From Tidjanibacter sp. (GTDB taxonomy: Bacteria; Bacteroidota; Bacteroidia; Bacteroidales; Rikenellaceae), in the NCBI GenBank assembly GCA_017547065.1, contig JAFYRC010000053.1:1-11609 (forward strand): a DNA stretch of 11,609 bases, written 5' to 3'. Positions 1 through 8,744 of the stretch are shown piece by piece; position 1 is the first letter of the stretch, and the number at the start of each line of letters is the position of its first letter. Both the position numbers and the translations under genes were made by a program. The notes under the pieces were generated by a model. It was not told the DNA's origin, did not search any database, and saw only the letters and a list, made by a program, of their open reading frames with translations.

Positions 1-74
1 AAATATCTTTATTATTTGAGTTTACAACGTGTTACCTACACCAATACTTTACCTACAAAAAATCGGCTTTGGTT
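1..74. other. Intergenic tail downstream of pyrE
   Basis: AT-rich sequence after the last gene of the pyr operon. I see no convincing hairpin plus U-run terminator for the minus-strand transcript; there is a run of six T on the minus strand (58-63 region) but no stem before it. A 9-bp direct repeat, TTACCTACA, occurs at 32-40 and 49-57 (17-nt period); its meaning is unknown and it may be chance. Confidence 0.4.
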
Positions 75-713
75 CTATTTATTCATCCAGCTTTCGTCCT
101 GGGGATTGGCCATAAATTGTTTGAGCCTTGCCTCATCCTCGGGGGCAATATAGCCCATCTCAACGGCCACACCAACGAGAGTGTCGAAGTTGGAAAGCGA
201 GTAGTTAACCACACCTGCGGCAGCCAACCTCTCAATACCCTTCTTCATACCATAGGTGAAAATGCTCACAACGCCCAACACCTCGGCGCCTGCCTCGCGC
301 AGAGCCTCCACAACGTCAATACAGCTGCCACCGGTGGAGATAAGGTCCTCAATCACAACAACCTTGGCACCCTTCTCAAGCCTACCCTCGATGCGGTTAC
401 CCCTACCGTGATCCTTGGCACTACCCCTCACATAGCCCATAGGCATATCGAGGATGTCGGCTGCAATAGCGGCGTGTGCGATACCGGCAGTGCTGGTACC
501 CATCAGCACCTCTGCCTCGGGGAAGCGCTCCTTAACGGTTTGAGCAATAGCACTTTCAACCACCTTACGAGCCGCAGGTGCGGTCAAAATCAGGCGGTTG
601 TCGCAATAAATGGGGCTCTTGATACCACTCGCCCAAGTAAAGGGATCGTTGGGGCTCAAAAACACAGCTTTAATATTCAGCAGCTCGGCTGCAATTTTCT
701 TCTCAGTTGTCAT
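75..713 (-). CDS. pyrE: Orotate phosphoribosyltransferase
   Basis: Converts orotate and PRPP to orotidine 5'-monophosphate (OMP) and pyrophosphate, the fifth step of UMP synthesis, in the cytosol. The 212-residue protein has the type I phosphoribosyltransferase PRPP motif VVVIEDLISTGGS at about residues 118-130 and the flexible catalytic loop with AKDHG (K100, H102). Length matches the bacterial family (about 210). The frame is open further upstream (to 755) into pyrF, but the ATG at 713 (MTTEKKIAAELL) is chosen because it starts where family members do and leaves a 14-nt gap after the pyrF stop. No strong Shine-Dalgarno is present, as is usual in Bacteroidetes. It is the last gene of the operon, and its OMP product is the substrate of the neighbouring PyrF. 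Confidence 0.96.
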   Translation of the reverse strand: MTTEKKIAAELLNIKAVFLSPNDPFTWASGIKSPIYCDNRLILTAPAARKVVESAIAQTVKERFPEAEVLMGTSTAGIAHAAIAADILDMPMGYVRGSAKDHGRGNRIEGRLEKGAKVVVIEDLISTGGSCIDVVEALREAGAEVLGVVSIFTYGMKKGIERLAAAGVVNYSLSNFDTLVGVAVEMGYIAPEDEARLKQFMANPQDESWMNK

Positions 714-727
714 ATCTTCGTTTGTTT

Positions 728-1438
728 TTATTCGTTCAAAAAATCTTTTACACACCTACGATAGGCTGCCACAGGATCCTCTGCAGCCGTAATGGGGCGA
801 CCCACAACAATGAAGTCCGAGCCAATCTCGCGAGCCTTTGCGGGCGAGGTAATGCGCACCTGGTCGTCGGTCGACGAGTCGGCAAACCTGATACCGGGAG
901 TGATGGTAAGGAAGTCCTGACCACAAGCACCCTTCACGATTGCAGCCTCCAAAGGCGAGCAAACAACACCATCAAGGCCTGCATCGCGGGTATTCTGGGC
1001 ATACTTAACAATGGTGTCACCAATGGTGCCCACAATTCCCAACTCCTGCTGCATAGTCTGCTCCGAGGTCGATGTAAGCTGGGTTACGGCAATAAGAAGG
1101 GGGCGGCTACCATCGGGCCTTGTAAGTCCCTCTTTGGCGGCTTTCATCATCTCGGTTGTACCACTGGCGTGAACATTCACCATATCCACATCCAAAGCCG
1201 ACAACACCCTCATTGCCTTCTTCACCGTATTGGGAATATCGTGCAGTTTCAGGTCGAGGAAAATCTTGTGTCCCCTGCGTTTAATCTCCTTCACGATGGC
1301 GTTACCCTCGGCATAGTAGAGCTCCATACCGATTTTCAAGAAGGGTTTGCGCTCCTCGTTCTCAAACTTGTCCAAAAATGCGAGCGTTTCGGCTGCCGAA
1401 GCAAAGTCGCACGCAATGATTACATCTCTCTCTTTCAT
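728..1438 (-). CDS. pyrF: Orotidine 5'-phosphate decarboxylase (group I type)
   Basis: Decarboxylates OMP to UMP, the final step of the pathway. The 236-residue TIM-barrel protein carries substrate-binding D11 (ACDFAS), K35 (LKIGMELYY) and the catalytic D-x-K-x-x-D array [12 protein letters not shown] (D62, K64, D67), plus the phosphate-gripping VVGRPIT near the C-terminus. Motifs and length are those of the B. subtilis/E. coli-like group I, not the longer (about 270 aa) type that I recall as common in Bacteroidetes. The start is ATG at 1438; a GTG one codon upstream (1441) is in frame. It lies 4 nt after the pyrD stop, so translation is probably coupled to pyrD. Confidence 0.96.
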   Translation of the reverse strand: MKERDVIIACDFASAAETLAFLDKFENEERKPFLKIGMELYYAEGNAIVKEIKRRGHKIFLDLKLHDIPNTVKKAMRVLSALDVDMVNVHASGTTEMMKAAKEGLTRPDGSRPLLIAVTQLTSTSEQTMQQELGIVGTIGDTIVKYAQNTRDAGLDGVVCSPLEAAIVKGACGQDFLTITPGIRFADSSTDDQVRITSPAKAREIGSDFIVVGRPITAAEDPVAAYRRCVKDFLNE

Positions 1439-1442
1439 CACT

Positions 1443-2360
1443 TTATACTATTCCAATTATATCTGTCAAACGTTCAATTTTCAGTCGTTCCATCTCGGCA
1501 GGCAGGGCCTCGATAATCTCCTTGCAAGCATAGGGATTGCGCAGGTTGGCTGCACCAACCTCCACAGCCGTAGCGCCGGCCATCATCATCTCAATCACAT
1601 CACCTGCCGTTTCCACACCACCGCAACCGATGACGGGAATGTTACAAGCCTTGCTCACCTGGTGTACCATACGTACCGCCACGGGGAATACTGCCGCACC
1701 CGAAAAGCCACCCATTACATTGGCAATCACCGGTTTGCGAGTTGCAGTATTAATCCTCATACCGAGCATTGTATTAATCAGGCACAAGCCATCAGCACCT
1801 GCCTCTTCGGCAGCCTTAGCAATGGCAACAATGTCCGTAACATTGGGCGTCAGCTTCACGTAGAGGGGCTTTGTGATGACTTTTTTCACAGCCCTAACCA
1901 CCTCTGCCACGCTCTCTGCCGAGGTACCAAAGCTCATACCTCCGCCGTGCACGTTGGGGCAGCTAACATTGAGCTCGATGATTTCCACCTGCTCCTCATT
2001 CGTGATTTTCTGGCAGCACTCCACATACTCATCCAACGAAAAGCCACTAATATTGGCAATGATAGGTTTGTGGAACACCTCTCGCATCTTGGGCAACTCC
2101 TCTGCGATAACCGCATCAATACCAGGGTTTTGCAAGCCAACGGAGTTGATCATACCCGAGCTACACTCCGCCACACGTGGCAGGGGGTTACCATAGCGAG
2201 CATCCCTTGTGGTGCCCTTGAATGATATGGAGCCAAGGATGTTAATATCGTAGAACTCGCTCATACCATAGCCGAAGCCGAAGCAACCGCTGGCAGGAAT
2301 CACGGGATTATCAAGCCTCACACCACTGAGGCACACCGACATATCTCTCTTTACTTCCAT
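1443..2360 (-). CDS. pyrD: Dihydroorotate dehydrogenase 1B, catalytic subunit
   Basis: FMN enzyme that oxidises dihydroorotate to orotate and passes electrons through PyrK to NAD+. This is the class 1B heterotetramer, cytosolic and independent of quinones or oxygen, which suits an anaerobe. The protein has 305 residues. It contains the N-terminal [12 protein letters not shown] segment, the FMN/substrate segment [17 protein letters not shown], and the catalytic cysteine in LNVSCPNV (C134), the class 1 hallmark (class 2 enzymes use serine). The FMN phosphate site includes IGCGGV. The start at 2360 overlaps the end of pyrK by 10 nt and is preceded by a perfect AGGAGG; the alternative M7 (2342) has only a weak purine run. 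Overlap with its partner subunit gene supports equimolar synthesis. Confidence 0.97.
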   Translation of the reverse strand: MEVKRDMSVCLSGVRLDNPVIPASGCFGFGYGMSEFYDINILGSISFKGTTRDARYGNPLPRVAECSSGMINSVGLQNPGIDAVIAEELPKMREVFHKPIIANISGFSLDEYVECCQKITNEEQVEIIELNVSCPNVHGGGMSFGTSAESVAEVVRAVKKVITKPLYVKLTPNVTDIVAIAKAAEEAGADGLCLINTMLGMRINTATRKPVIANVMGGFSGAAVFPVAVRMVHQVSKACNIPVIGCGGVETAGDVIEMMMAGATAVEVGAANLRNPYACKEIIEALPAEMERLKIERLTDIIGIV

Positions 2361-3094
2361 ATCAAATCCTCCTTCTTAAACACGGGGCCCTCCTTGCAGA
2401 TGCGTTTTGCGCCGCTCTTGGTCTGCACGCTGCAACACATGCACACGCCAAAACCACAAGCCATCCTCTCGTCCAAGCTCAACTCGCCATCGCACACAAC
2501 GTTAGCAGACAGCGCCTTTAACATTGGCATAGGACCGCAGGCGTAGAAATAGTCGCCCTCAATGTGTTCGTTCTCAATAACATTAGTAACAAAGCCTTTG
2601 GTGCCATGGCTACCATCCACAGTGGCCACATAGACCTCTGCGCCAAGATCCCTAAACTCCTCTTCCATAACCACATCGGCTTTGGAATTGAAGCCCATAA
2701 TCACCACAGGCACAACGCCCTTCTGCAAGAATACCTTGGCCAGATTGTACATGGGAGCGATACCCACGCCACCACCAAGCAGCATAGGTTTTCCACATTC
2801 AACCTCCACGTCGAAGCCATTACCCAGGCCCGTGAGCAGATCCAACTCTGCACCCACTTCGAGGAGGCTCATAGCCATTGTACCCTCGCCCACGATGTCG
2901 TAGAGGAGTGTGATGGTCTTCTCGTCGTAGTCACACACCGAAATGGGGCGACGCAAGAACTTACCCTTCACCTCCACATTGACAAACTGTCCGGGGGCGG
3001 TCAAATATTGAGTATCGCCCTCCAACACCATCAGCATACTCTTTGCCGACAGTGCACGGTTCGACACTACCTTATATATATTACGTTTGTACAT
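2351..3094 (-). CDS. pyrK: Dihydroorotate dehydrogenase electron transfer subunit
   Basis: FAD and [2Fe-2S] subunit that takes electrons from PyrD's FMN and reduces NAD+. The 247-residue protein has a ferredoxin-reductase-type FAD domain (RRPISVCDYD with the flavin-binding R-x-x-S; GEGTMAMSLL), an NAD-binding domain (LLGGGVGIAPMYNLAK; YACGPMPML), and a C-terminal iron-sulfur cluster motif C213-x4-C218-x2-C221-x11-C233, typical of PyrK. Start ATG at 3094, 11 nt after the carB stop, with no strong ribosome binding site. Its 3' end overlaps pyrD. Order and spacing equal the pyrK-pyrD pair of Gram-positive bacteria. Confidence 0.97.
   Translation of the reverse strand: MYKRNIYKVVSNRALSAKSMLMVLEGDTQYLTAPGQFVNVEVKGKFLRRPISVCDYDEKTITLLYDIVGEGTMAMSLLEVGAELDLLTGLGNGFDVEVECGKPMLLGGGVGIAPMYNLAKVFLQKGVVPVVIMGFNSKADVVMEEEFRDLGAEVYVATVDGSHGTKGFVTNVIENEHIEGDYFYACGPMPMLKALSANVVCDGELSLDERMACGFGVCMCCSVQTKSGAKRICKEGPVFKKEDLIWK
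2368..2373 (-). promoter_or_regulatory. Strong ribosome binding site of pyrD
   Basis: AGGAGG, 7 nt before the ATG at 2360, embedded in the last codons of pyrK (Lys-Lys-Glu-Asp). It decides the pyrD start and is the only strong Shine-Dalgarno I find in front of a gene in this operon. Confidence 0.7.
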
Positions 3095-3105
3095 AATCTC
3101 TCTGT

Positions 3106-6100
3106 TTAATCCTCTGAGTCGATTGTCGACACGCTCATCGTAATCTCCTCCAACACAATCAGCAGTACGCCAACAGTCTCGAGCGACGTAAAGAGCGAAA
3201 TGTTGTTCTCCACAGCTGCACGACGAATCTGGTAGCCATCTTTGTGGGCCGAGTGTTTGTCGAGAGCCATTGTGTTGATCACATAGTTAACATGACCCTG
3301 ACGCAGCGAGTCGATAATCTCGGTGCTACCCTCGCTCAATTTCCTACGCATACGGGTCTTGATACCGTGCTCGCGCAAGAAGAGTGCAGTCCCCCTGGTA
3401 GCTTCAATATTGAAGCCCAGATTGTAGAACCTCTTAATGAGAGGCAAAGCCCTCTGCTGGTCGGCATTTGCCAGAGTTACGAAGATAGTACCGTAGTTCT
3501 CCACGCTCAAGCCCGAAGCCTGCAACGACTTATAGAGTGCCCTATTGAGCGACTTATCATAGCCAATAGCCTCACCCGTCGATTTCATCTCAGGCGAGAG
3601 GTAGGAGTCCATACCCCTCAGTTTTGCGAACGAGAAGGCGGGAGCCTTCACAAACCAGCGTTTTTTCTCATCGGGATAGAGTTCGTTGATACCCTGCTCT
3701 TTAAGCGACTTACCGAGCATAACCCTTGTAGCGATATCTGCCAAGGGCACACCCGTTGCCTTCGACAAGAAGGGAACCGTACGCGACGAACGGGGGTTAA
3801 CCTCAATTACATACACATCATCCTTATCGTCCACAATGAACTGGATATTATAGAGGCCCACGATACCAATCTCCACACCGAGTTTCACGGTATAGTTCAA
3901 AATATCTTGTTTCACCTTGGGGCTCACACTGAAAGTGGGATAGACACTAATGGAGTCACCCGAGTGGACACCGGTGTGCTCAACGTGCTCCATAATACCG
4001 GGCACGAATACATCCACACCGTCACACACAGCGTCAACCTCCAACTCCTTACCCATGATATACTTATCAACCAACACGGGCTGGTCAACATTCACCTCTA
4101 CTGCGGTCTGAAGATACCTACGCAAAGCCTCCTCGTTGGACACAATCTGCATAGCCCTACCACCAAGCACATAGCTGGGCCTTACCAACACGGGATAGCC
4201 AATGCGCGACGCAGCCCTCACACCTGCCTCGATGTCGGTCACAGCCTCTGCTGTGGGCTGGGGAATCTGGAGCCTTGTCATAATGGCCTCAAAGCAACCC
4301 CTATCCTCAGCGTTGCGGATAGCCTCAATGCCGGTACCGATAATAGGTGCACCCAGAGCAGCGAGTGGCTCGGCCAAGTTGATAGCCGTCTGGCCACCGA
4401 GCGACACAATCACGCCGTCGGGATTCTCGAGCGTCAGCACGTTCATCACATCCTCCACGGTGAGAGGCTCAAAGTAGAGCTTATCGCTGGTGGTATAGTC
4501 TGTCGAAACGGTCTCGGGGTTGTTATTGATGATGATTGCCTCGTAGCCTGCCTGGCGAATGGTCCAAATGGCGTGTACAGTCGAGTAGTCAAACTCAACA
4601 CCCTGACCGATACGAATGGGACCCGATCCAAGCACCACGATTTTCTTCTTATCGCTCACCCTCGACTCATTCTCCTGCTCGTAGGTCGAGTAGAAATAAG
4701 GAACGTAAGCGTCAAACTCGCCTGCGCAAGTGTCAATCATCTTATACACGGGCATAATATTCTCCCTCTTACGCATCAGGAACACCTCTGCTTCGGTGGT
4801 ACCCCACAGCTGAGCGATGTACTTATCGCCAAAGCCCATACGTTTGGCATCCCTCAGCACCTCCACATTCATGGGCGAAGCCTTCACAATAGGCTCCTCC
4901 TCCACGATGTGTTTGATCTTCTCCAAGAAGAACATATCGATCTTAGTGCGGTCGTAAACCAAACCGGGATCCACGCCCCTACGAATCAGCTCAGCAATTG
5001 CATAGAGCCTATCGTCGGTAGCCTTACGGATGTAGTCGAGCATCTCAGCCGTTGGCATCGAGTCGAATTTCTTGTGATAGATGTGGCACACACCTGTTTC
5101 GAGCGACCTTACGGCCTTCAAAAGGCTCTCCTCCATAGTACGGCCAATGCTCATCACCTCACCCGTTGCCTTCATCTGCGTACCAAGCTCGTTACTTGCA
5201 TCGGCAAACTTATCAAATGGGAAGCGGGCAACTTTTGTCACCACATAGTCAATCGAAGGCTCGAAACTTGCGGGAGTGTTGGCAATCTGAATCTCATCCA
5301 AGTGCATACCGATGGCAATCTTTGCGCTCACCCTCGCAATGGGGAAACCACTTGCCTTCGAAGCCAGAGCCGACGAGCGCGACACCCTGGGGTTAACCTC
5401 AATAAGGTAGTACTCAAACGAGTGGGGATCGAGTGCGAACTGTACGTTGCAACCGCCCTCAATTTCCAGAGCACGGATAAGTTTGAGTGCGCTACCACGC
5501 AAGAGCTGAAACTCCTTGTCGGTGAGCGTTTGTGCAGGAGCAACAACAATGGAGTCGCCGGTGTGCACACCAACGGGGTCCACGTTCTCCATGCTACAAA
5601 TGGCGATAGCGGTGTCGTTTGCATCCCTCATCACCTCAAACTCAATCTCCTTGTATCCCTTGATACTCTTCTCAACGAGCACCTGGTGTACGGGCGAAAG
5701 ATCCAAAGCAGTACGCATCATCTCGCGCAACTCCTCCTCATTGTCGGCAAAGCCACCACCCGTACCACCAAGGGTAAAGGCAGGACGCAAAATTACGGGG
5801 TAGCCAATCCTGCGGGCAATCTCCACACCGCCCTCAATGCTCTCCGTAACATCGCTCGGCAACACGGGCTCGCCAATCCTCTCACAAAGCTGTTTGAAGA
5901 GCTCCCTATCCTCGGCCATCTCGATACTCTCGAACGAAGTACCCAAGATCTCCACCTGGCACTCCTCCAACACGCCCTTCTTGGCCAACTGAACAGCCAA
6001 GTTCAGACCTGTCTGTCCGCCCAAACCGGGAACGATAGCGTCGGGACGCTCATAGCGTACAATCTTGGCAACATACTCCAACGTCAAGGGCTCCATATAA

Positions 6101-6291
6101 ACCTTGTCGGCGATGTTGGTATCGGTCATAATGGTTGCAGGGTTGGAGTTCACGAGCACTACCTCATAACCCTCCTCCTTCAAGGCCATACAAGCCTGGG
6201 TACCTGCATAGTCAAACTCGGCAGCCTGACCCACCACAATGGGGCCCGAGCCGATTACCATCACTTTCTTTATATCACTGCGTTTTGGCAT
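3106..6291 (-). CDS. carB: Carbamoyl-phosphate synthase large subunit
   Basis: Makes carbamoyl phosphate from bicarbonate, ammonia and two ATP. The 1061 residues are full length (E. coli about 1073). Two homologous ATP-grasp halves are visible: the first opens with [20 protein letters not shown], the second with [20 protein letters not shown] near residue 550. Both have glycine-rich ATP loops ([15 protein letters not shown]) and metal/ATP motifs IEVNPR. The C-terminal allosteric domain (from about residue 930) has T965, T968, K984 and N1006, which align at a constant offset of 9 with the E. coli UMP-site residues T974, T977, K993 and N1015; the K954 position is Q945. UMP feedback therefore remains plausible but may be altered. 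It sits 14 nt after carA. The antisense strand is open for about 3 kb here, which I treat as a codon-bias artefact. Confidence 0.98.
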   Translation of the reverse strand: MPKRSDIKKVMVIGSGPIVVGQAAEFDYAGTQACMALKEEGYEVVLVNSNPATIMTDTNIADKVYMEPLTLEYVAKIVRYERPDAIVPGLGGQTGLNLAVQLAKKGVLEECQVEILGTSFESIEMAEDRELFKQLCERIGEPVLPSDVTESIEGGVEIARRIGYPVILRPAFTLGGTGGGFADNEEELREMMRTALDLSPVHQVLVEKSIKGYKEIEFEVMRDANDTAIAICSMENVDPVGVHTGDSIVVAPAQTLTDKEFQLLRGSALKLIRALEIEGGCNVQFALDPHSFEYYLIEVNPRVSRSSALASKASGFPIARVSAKIAIGMHLDEIQIANTPASFEPSIDYVVTKVARFPFDKFADASNELGTQMKATGEVMSIGRTMEESLLKAVRSLETGVCHIYHKKFDSMPTAEMLDYIRKATDDRLYAIAELIRRGVDPGLVYDRTKIDMFFLEKIKHIVEEEPIVKASPMNVEVLRDAKRMGFGDKYIAQLWGTTEAEVFLMRKRENIMPVYKMIDTCAGEFDAYVPYFYSTYEQENESRVSDKKKIVVLGSGPIRIGQGVEFDYSTVHAIWTIRQAGYEAIIINNNPETVSTDYTTSDKLYFEPLTVEDVMNVLTLENPDGVIVSLGGQTAINLAEPLAALGAPIIGTGIEAIRNAEDRGCFEAIMTRLQIPQPTAEAVTDIEAGVRAASRIGYPVLVRPSYVLGGRAMQIVSNEEALRRYLQTAVEVNVDQPVLVDKYIMGKELEVDAVCDGVDVFVPGIMEHVEHTGVHSGDSISVYPTFSVSPKVKQDILNYTVKLGVEIGIVGLYNIQFIVDDKDDVYVIEVNPRSSRTVPFLSKATGVPLADIATRVMLGKSLKEQGINELYPDEKKRWFVKAPAFSFAKLRGMDSYLSPEMKSTGEAIGYDKSLNRALYKSLQASGLSVENYGTIFVTLANADQQRALPLIKRFYNLGFNIEATRGTALFLREHGIKTRMRRKLSEGSTEIIDSLRQGHVNYVINTMALDKHSAHKDGYQIRRAAVENNISLFTSLETVGVLLIVLEEITMSVSTIDSED

Positions 6292-6305
6292 ACTTTCACA
6301 ATCTT

Positions 6306-7388
6306 TTATTTCATATTCTTAACAAACTTATCAAACAAGTAAAGGCTGTCCTGTGGGCCGGGTGCACTCTCGGGGTGGTACTGCACGGCAAACACCTTGT
6401 CCTCTACACACTCAACGCCCTCTACCGAGCCATCAAGCAGGTTACGGTGGGTAACTACCAGGCGGGTAGCTGCGAGCGACTCCTCATTAACAGCGTAGCT
6501 GTGGTTCTGCGAGGTCATCTCCAACTTACCATCGACCAAGCGTTTCACGGGGCTACCACCACGGTGGCCACCTTTGAGTTTGTAGCTATCGGCACCATAA
6601 GCCAACGAGATGAGCTGCATACCCAAGCCGATACCAAACATGGGCACCTTGCCAATCAGAGCCTTGATGGTCTGCACCATCTCGGGAGCATTCTGGGGGT
6701 TACCGGGACCATTGGGAATCATCACACCATCGGGATTGAACGAGAGAATCTCCTCTGCCGAAGTGTTGTAGGGTACAATCGTAACGTTGCATCCCCAAGC
6801 ATTGAGCCTGCGGATGATGCTATACTTGATACCGCAGTCCAAAGCCACAACATCAAACTTGTGGTGGGGAGTGCGCGAGAACCAGCGTTTGCGGCAACTT
6901 ACCCTCTTAATCAGGTCGCCACCCTCCTTATTAGCTGCGATCAGTGCGAGAGCCTCCTCCAAAGGCATATCCACACCAACCAGTGCAGCCTTTAGACTTC
7001 CTTCTCGGCTCAGCTTCTTGGTAATCATCCTGGTATCCACGCCACTAATAGCAGGAATACCGTTCTCTTCGAGCACTTCGCCAAAGGTTTTGGTGTAGCG
7101 GAAGTTACTGGGAAGGTCGTTGTTTTCCCTCACTACCATACCTCCAATGTAGGGAACTTTTGTTTCAAAGTCCTCATCGGTGATACCATAGTTACCAATC
7201 AACGGGTAGGTCATCACAACCATTTGGCCCGCATACGAGGGATCCGACAAAATCTCCTGATAGCCCACAACGGAGGTGTTGAACACGAGTTCGCACACAG
7301 CCTCACGGTCGGCACCAAAACCGTAGCCATAGAACTGGCTACCATCTTCAAGCACAAGTTTTTTGGTGTAATTTTTCATCTCTAACAT
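6306..7388 (-). CDS. carA: Carbamoyl-phosphate synthase small subunit, glutaminase nucleophile missing
   Basis: Small subunit of carbamoyl-phosphate synthase. It normally hydrolyses glutamine and channels ammonia to CarB. The 360 residues comprise the N-terminal CarA domain ([33 protein letters not shown]) and a class I glutamine amidotransferase domain ([23 protein letters not shown] with H338 and E340 of the triad). The nucleophile elbow, GICLGHQ in the family, reads GIGLGMQ: the catalytic cysteine is Gly254 (GGC, 6627-6629). The conserved GH-x-GGNHPV loop is shortened to GHRGGSPV (residues 274-281). The reading frame is otherwise intact, so this is not a decayed gene. I infer a non-glutaminolytic CarA that supports ammonia-dependent synthesis, as in mammalian CPS1, where that cysteine is also lost. 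Starts at 7388 or 7379 ([13 protein letters not shown]) are about equally good. Confidence 0.95.
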   Translation of the reverse strand: MLEMKNYTKKLVLEDGSQFYGYGFGADREAVCELVFNTSVVGYQEILSDPSYAGQMVVMTYPLIGNYGITDEDFETKVPYIGGMVVRENNDLPSNFRYTKTFGEVLEENGIPAISGVDTRMITKKLSREGSLKAALVGVDMPLEEALALIAANKEGGDLIKRVSCRKRWFSRTPHHKFDVVALDCGIKYSIIRRLNAWGCNVTIVPYNTSAEEILSFNPDGVMIPNGPGNPQNAPEMVQTIKALIGKVPMFGIGLGMQLISLAYGADSYKLKGGHRGGSPVKRLVDGKLEMTSQNHSYAVNEESLAATRLVVTHRNLLDGSVEGVECVEDKVFAVQYHPESAPGPQDSLYLFDKFVKNMK

Positions 7389-7411
7389 CTATTTTTTCTT
7401 CTTGTTTTCCC

Positions 7412-8680
7412 TTACTTTTCAAAAGCGACCTTTCCGCCTGCAATCGTGTAGACAACCTCTCCACGCAATCGCATACCCTCAAACGGAGTTGCCCTACCGC
7501 ACGAAAGAAATTCGGATGGTGAAACCGAAAACTCCTTCTCGAAATTGACCAGAGTCAAATCGGCCCTCTCGCCCACAACAAGGCCACCTTTCAAGCCCAA
7601 CAGTTGGCGAGGTGTAGTTGCCATCACCTCAATCATTCGTCCAAAATCGATAATGCCACCGGCAACCATAAAGGTATAAACCGCCGCCAGCGAAGTTTCG
7701 ATACCCACAACGCCCATTGCACTACCTGCAAGACCACGGCCCTTTTCCTCTGCCGAGTGGGGTGCGTGGTCGGTGGCAATCACATCAATAGTTCCATCGG
7801 CCAAGCCCTCACGCAGAGCCTGCATATCTGCTCGTCCACGCAGTGGCGGATTCATTTTGAAGCGTCCCTCCTCTTTGAGGTCCTCATCACACAGCGCAAG
7901 GTAGTGAGGAGCGGTTTCACACGTCACCTTCACTCCCCTCTTCTTTGCCTCACGAATAAGCTCCACGCTCTCCTTTGCGGAGATGTGGCAAACGTGAAGG
8001 CGACAGCCCGTGCGCTCAGCAATCTCGATATCCCTCTTCACCTCGGCCCACTCACTCTCGGAGCAGATACCCTTGTGACCATGGGCTGCGCACCACTCAC
8101 CATCGTGAATGTAACCCCCATTAAGAAGGCTCTCTACCTCGCAGTGAGCCGCCAAGAGCTTACCCGTAGCAGCAACCTCCGCCATAGCCTTTTCCATCAC
8201 CTCGTCCGACTGCACGCCTGTGCCGTCATCCGAAAAACCTGCAACCTTGGGAGCCAACGCTGCAAAATCAACCGTCTGCTCTCCCTTACGAGCTGTGGTG
8301 ATTGTTGCGTAGGGCAACACCTCAATAACGGCTTCCTTCTCAATGAGGTCGAGCTGAACTTGGAGATTCTCCACGCTATCGGGGGCGGGATTAAGGTTAG
8401 GCATTGTACACACGGTCGTAAAACCGCCTGCTGCCGAAGCCATCGAACCCGAGCGAATGGTTTCCTTGTAGGAATAACCAGGCTCTCGCAGGTGGACGTG
8501 CATATCCACCAAACCTGGCAACATAACCAATCCCCTGGCGTCAAATTCCACCATATCGTCGGTAGCGTCAATGCGCTCTGCGATGTGCTCAATCTTGCCG
8601 TCCGACACCAACACATCACGCTTCACAAGAGCACCGTCAATCCACAGTTTCGCTCCAAATATCAGCAGTTTACGTTCCAT
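7412..8680 (-). CDS. pyrC: Dihydroorotase, type I
   Basis: Zinc amidohydrolase that cyclises carbamoyl-aspartate to dihydroorotate, the third step of the pathway. The 422 residues fit the type I family (about 425). Metal and active-site residues are visible: H61 and H63 in DMHVHLREPG, the aspartate pair in FSDDGTGV (D151/D152), H179 (AAHCEV), H232 (VCHISA) and D304 (ATDHAPH), matching the Bacillus-type spacing. Start ATG at 8680 (MERKLLIFGA) fits the family; an in-frame GTG lies two codons upstream (8686). A purine-rich stretch (GAGGGGAAAG) and AGGTG precede it. It is the first structural gene of the operon, about 30 nt beyond a leader terminator, so its expression, and that of all genes after it, depends on readthrough. 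Confidence 0.97.
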   Translation of the reverse strand: MERKLLIFGAKLWIDGALVKRDVLVSDGKIEHIAERIDATDDMVEFDARGLVMLPGLVDMHVHLREPGYSYKETIRSGSMASAAGGFTTVCTMPNLNPAPDSVENLQVQLDLIEKEAVIEVLPYATITTARKGEQTVDFAALAPKVAGFSDDGTGVQSDEVMEKAMAEVAATGKLLAAHCEVESLLNGGYIHDGEWCAAHGHKGICSESEWAEVKRDIEIAERTGCRLHVCHISAKESVELIREAKKRGVKVTCETAPHYLALCDEDLKEEGRFKMNPPLRGRADMQALREGLADGTIDVIATDHAPHSAEEKGRGLAGSAMGVVGIETSLAAVYTFMVAGGIIDFGRMIEVMATTPRQLLGLKGGLVVGERADLTLVNFEKEFSVSPSEFLSCGRATPFEGMRLRGEVVYTIAGGKVAFEK

Positions 8681-8700
8681 ATACACCTATAACTTTCCCC

Positions 8701-8733
8701 TCAACTAGGATAAAAAAAGAGGCAACTCGCCAC
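8701..8733 (-). CDS. Possible 10-codon mini-ORF starting in the terminator loop
   Basis: GTG in the loop of the leader terminator (8731-8733), preceded at 7 nt by a perfect AGGAGG (8741-8746), opens a frame Val-Ala-Ser-Cys-Leu-Phe-Phe-Tyr-Pro-Ser and ends in TGA at 8701, 20 nt before the pyrC ATG. The AGGAGG overlaps the stop codon of the 31-codon leader ORF, so ribosomes finishing that ORF could reinitiate here. It is very short and could be coincidence. Confidence 0.2.
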   Translation of the reverse strand: MASCLFFYPS

Positions 8734-8744
8734 CGAGTTACCTC
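8712..8744 (-). terminator. Rho-independent attenuator in the pyr leader
   Basis: Minus-strand stem GAGGTAACTCG (8744-8734), loop GTGG, stem CGAGTTGCCTC (8729-8719), then seven T (8718-8712). That is 11 pairs including one G-U. It lies between the pyr promoter and pyrC with no gene end before it except the leader ORF, whose stop codon touches the base of the stem. Its place inside the operon leader marks it as an attenuator. On the plus strand no T-run follows the stem, so it is directional. Confidence 0.88.

Noticed and set aside
32..57. Direct repeat TTACCTACA twice with 17-nt period downstream of pyrE
   Set aside because: Only 9 bp, two copies, at the window edge; no supporting context for an operator or attachment site.
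69..2225. Long plus-strand frames opposite pyrE, pyrF and pyrD (69-764, 707-1516, 1347-2225)
   Set aside because: Shadows of the conserved minus-strand genes; no plausible protein families.
3244..6342. A plus-strand frame open for 1032 codons opposite carB
   Set aside because: It is fully antisense to an intact, strongly conserved carB, and its translation is rich in His, Leu and Asn without any recognisable motif. Codon bias of the sense gene removes antisense stops in this frame.
6306..7388. carA as a pseudogene because of its missing catalytic Cys
   Set aside because: The frame is full length, the other domains and the remaining triad residues are conserved, and the gene is tightly embedded in the operon, so loss of glutaminase function with retained structural role is likelier than decay.
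6135..8692. Long plus-strand frames opposite carA and pyrC (6135-6995, 7604-8692)
   Set aside because: Same antisense codon-bias artefact; no motifs, and the opposite genes are certain.
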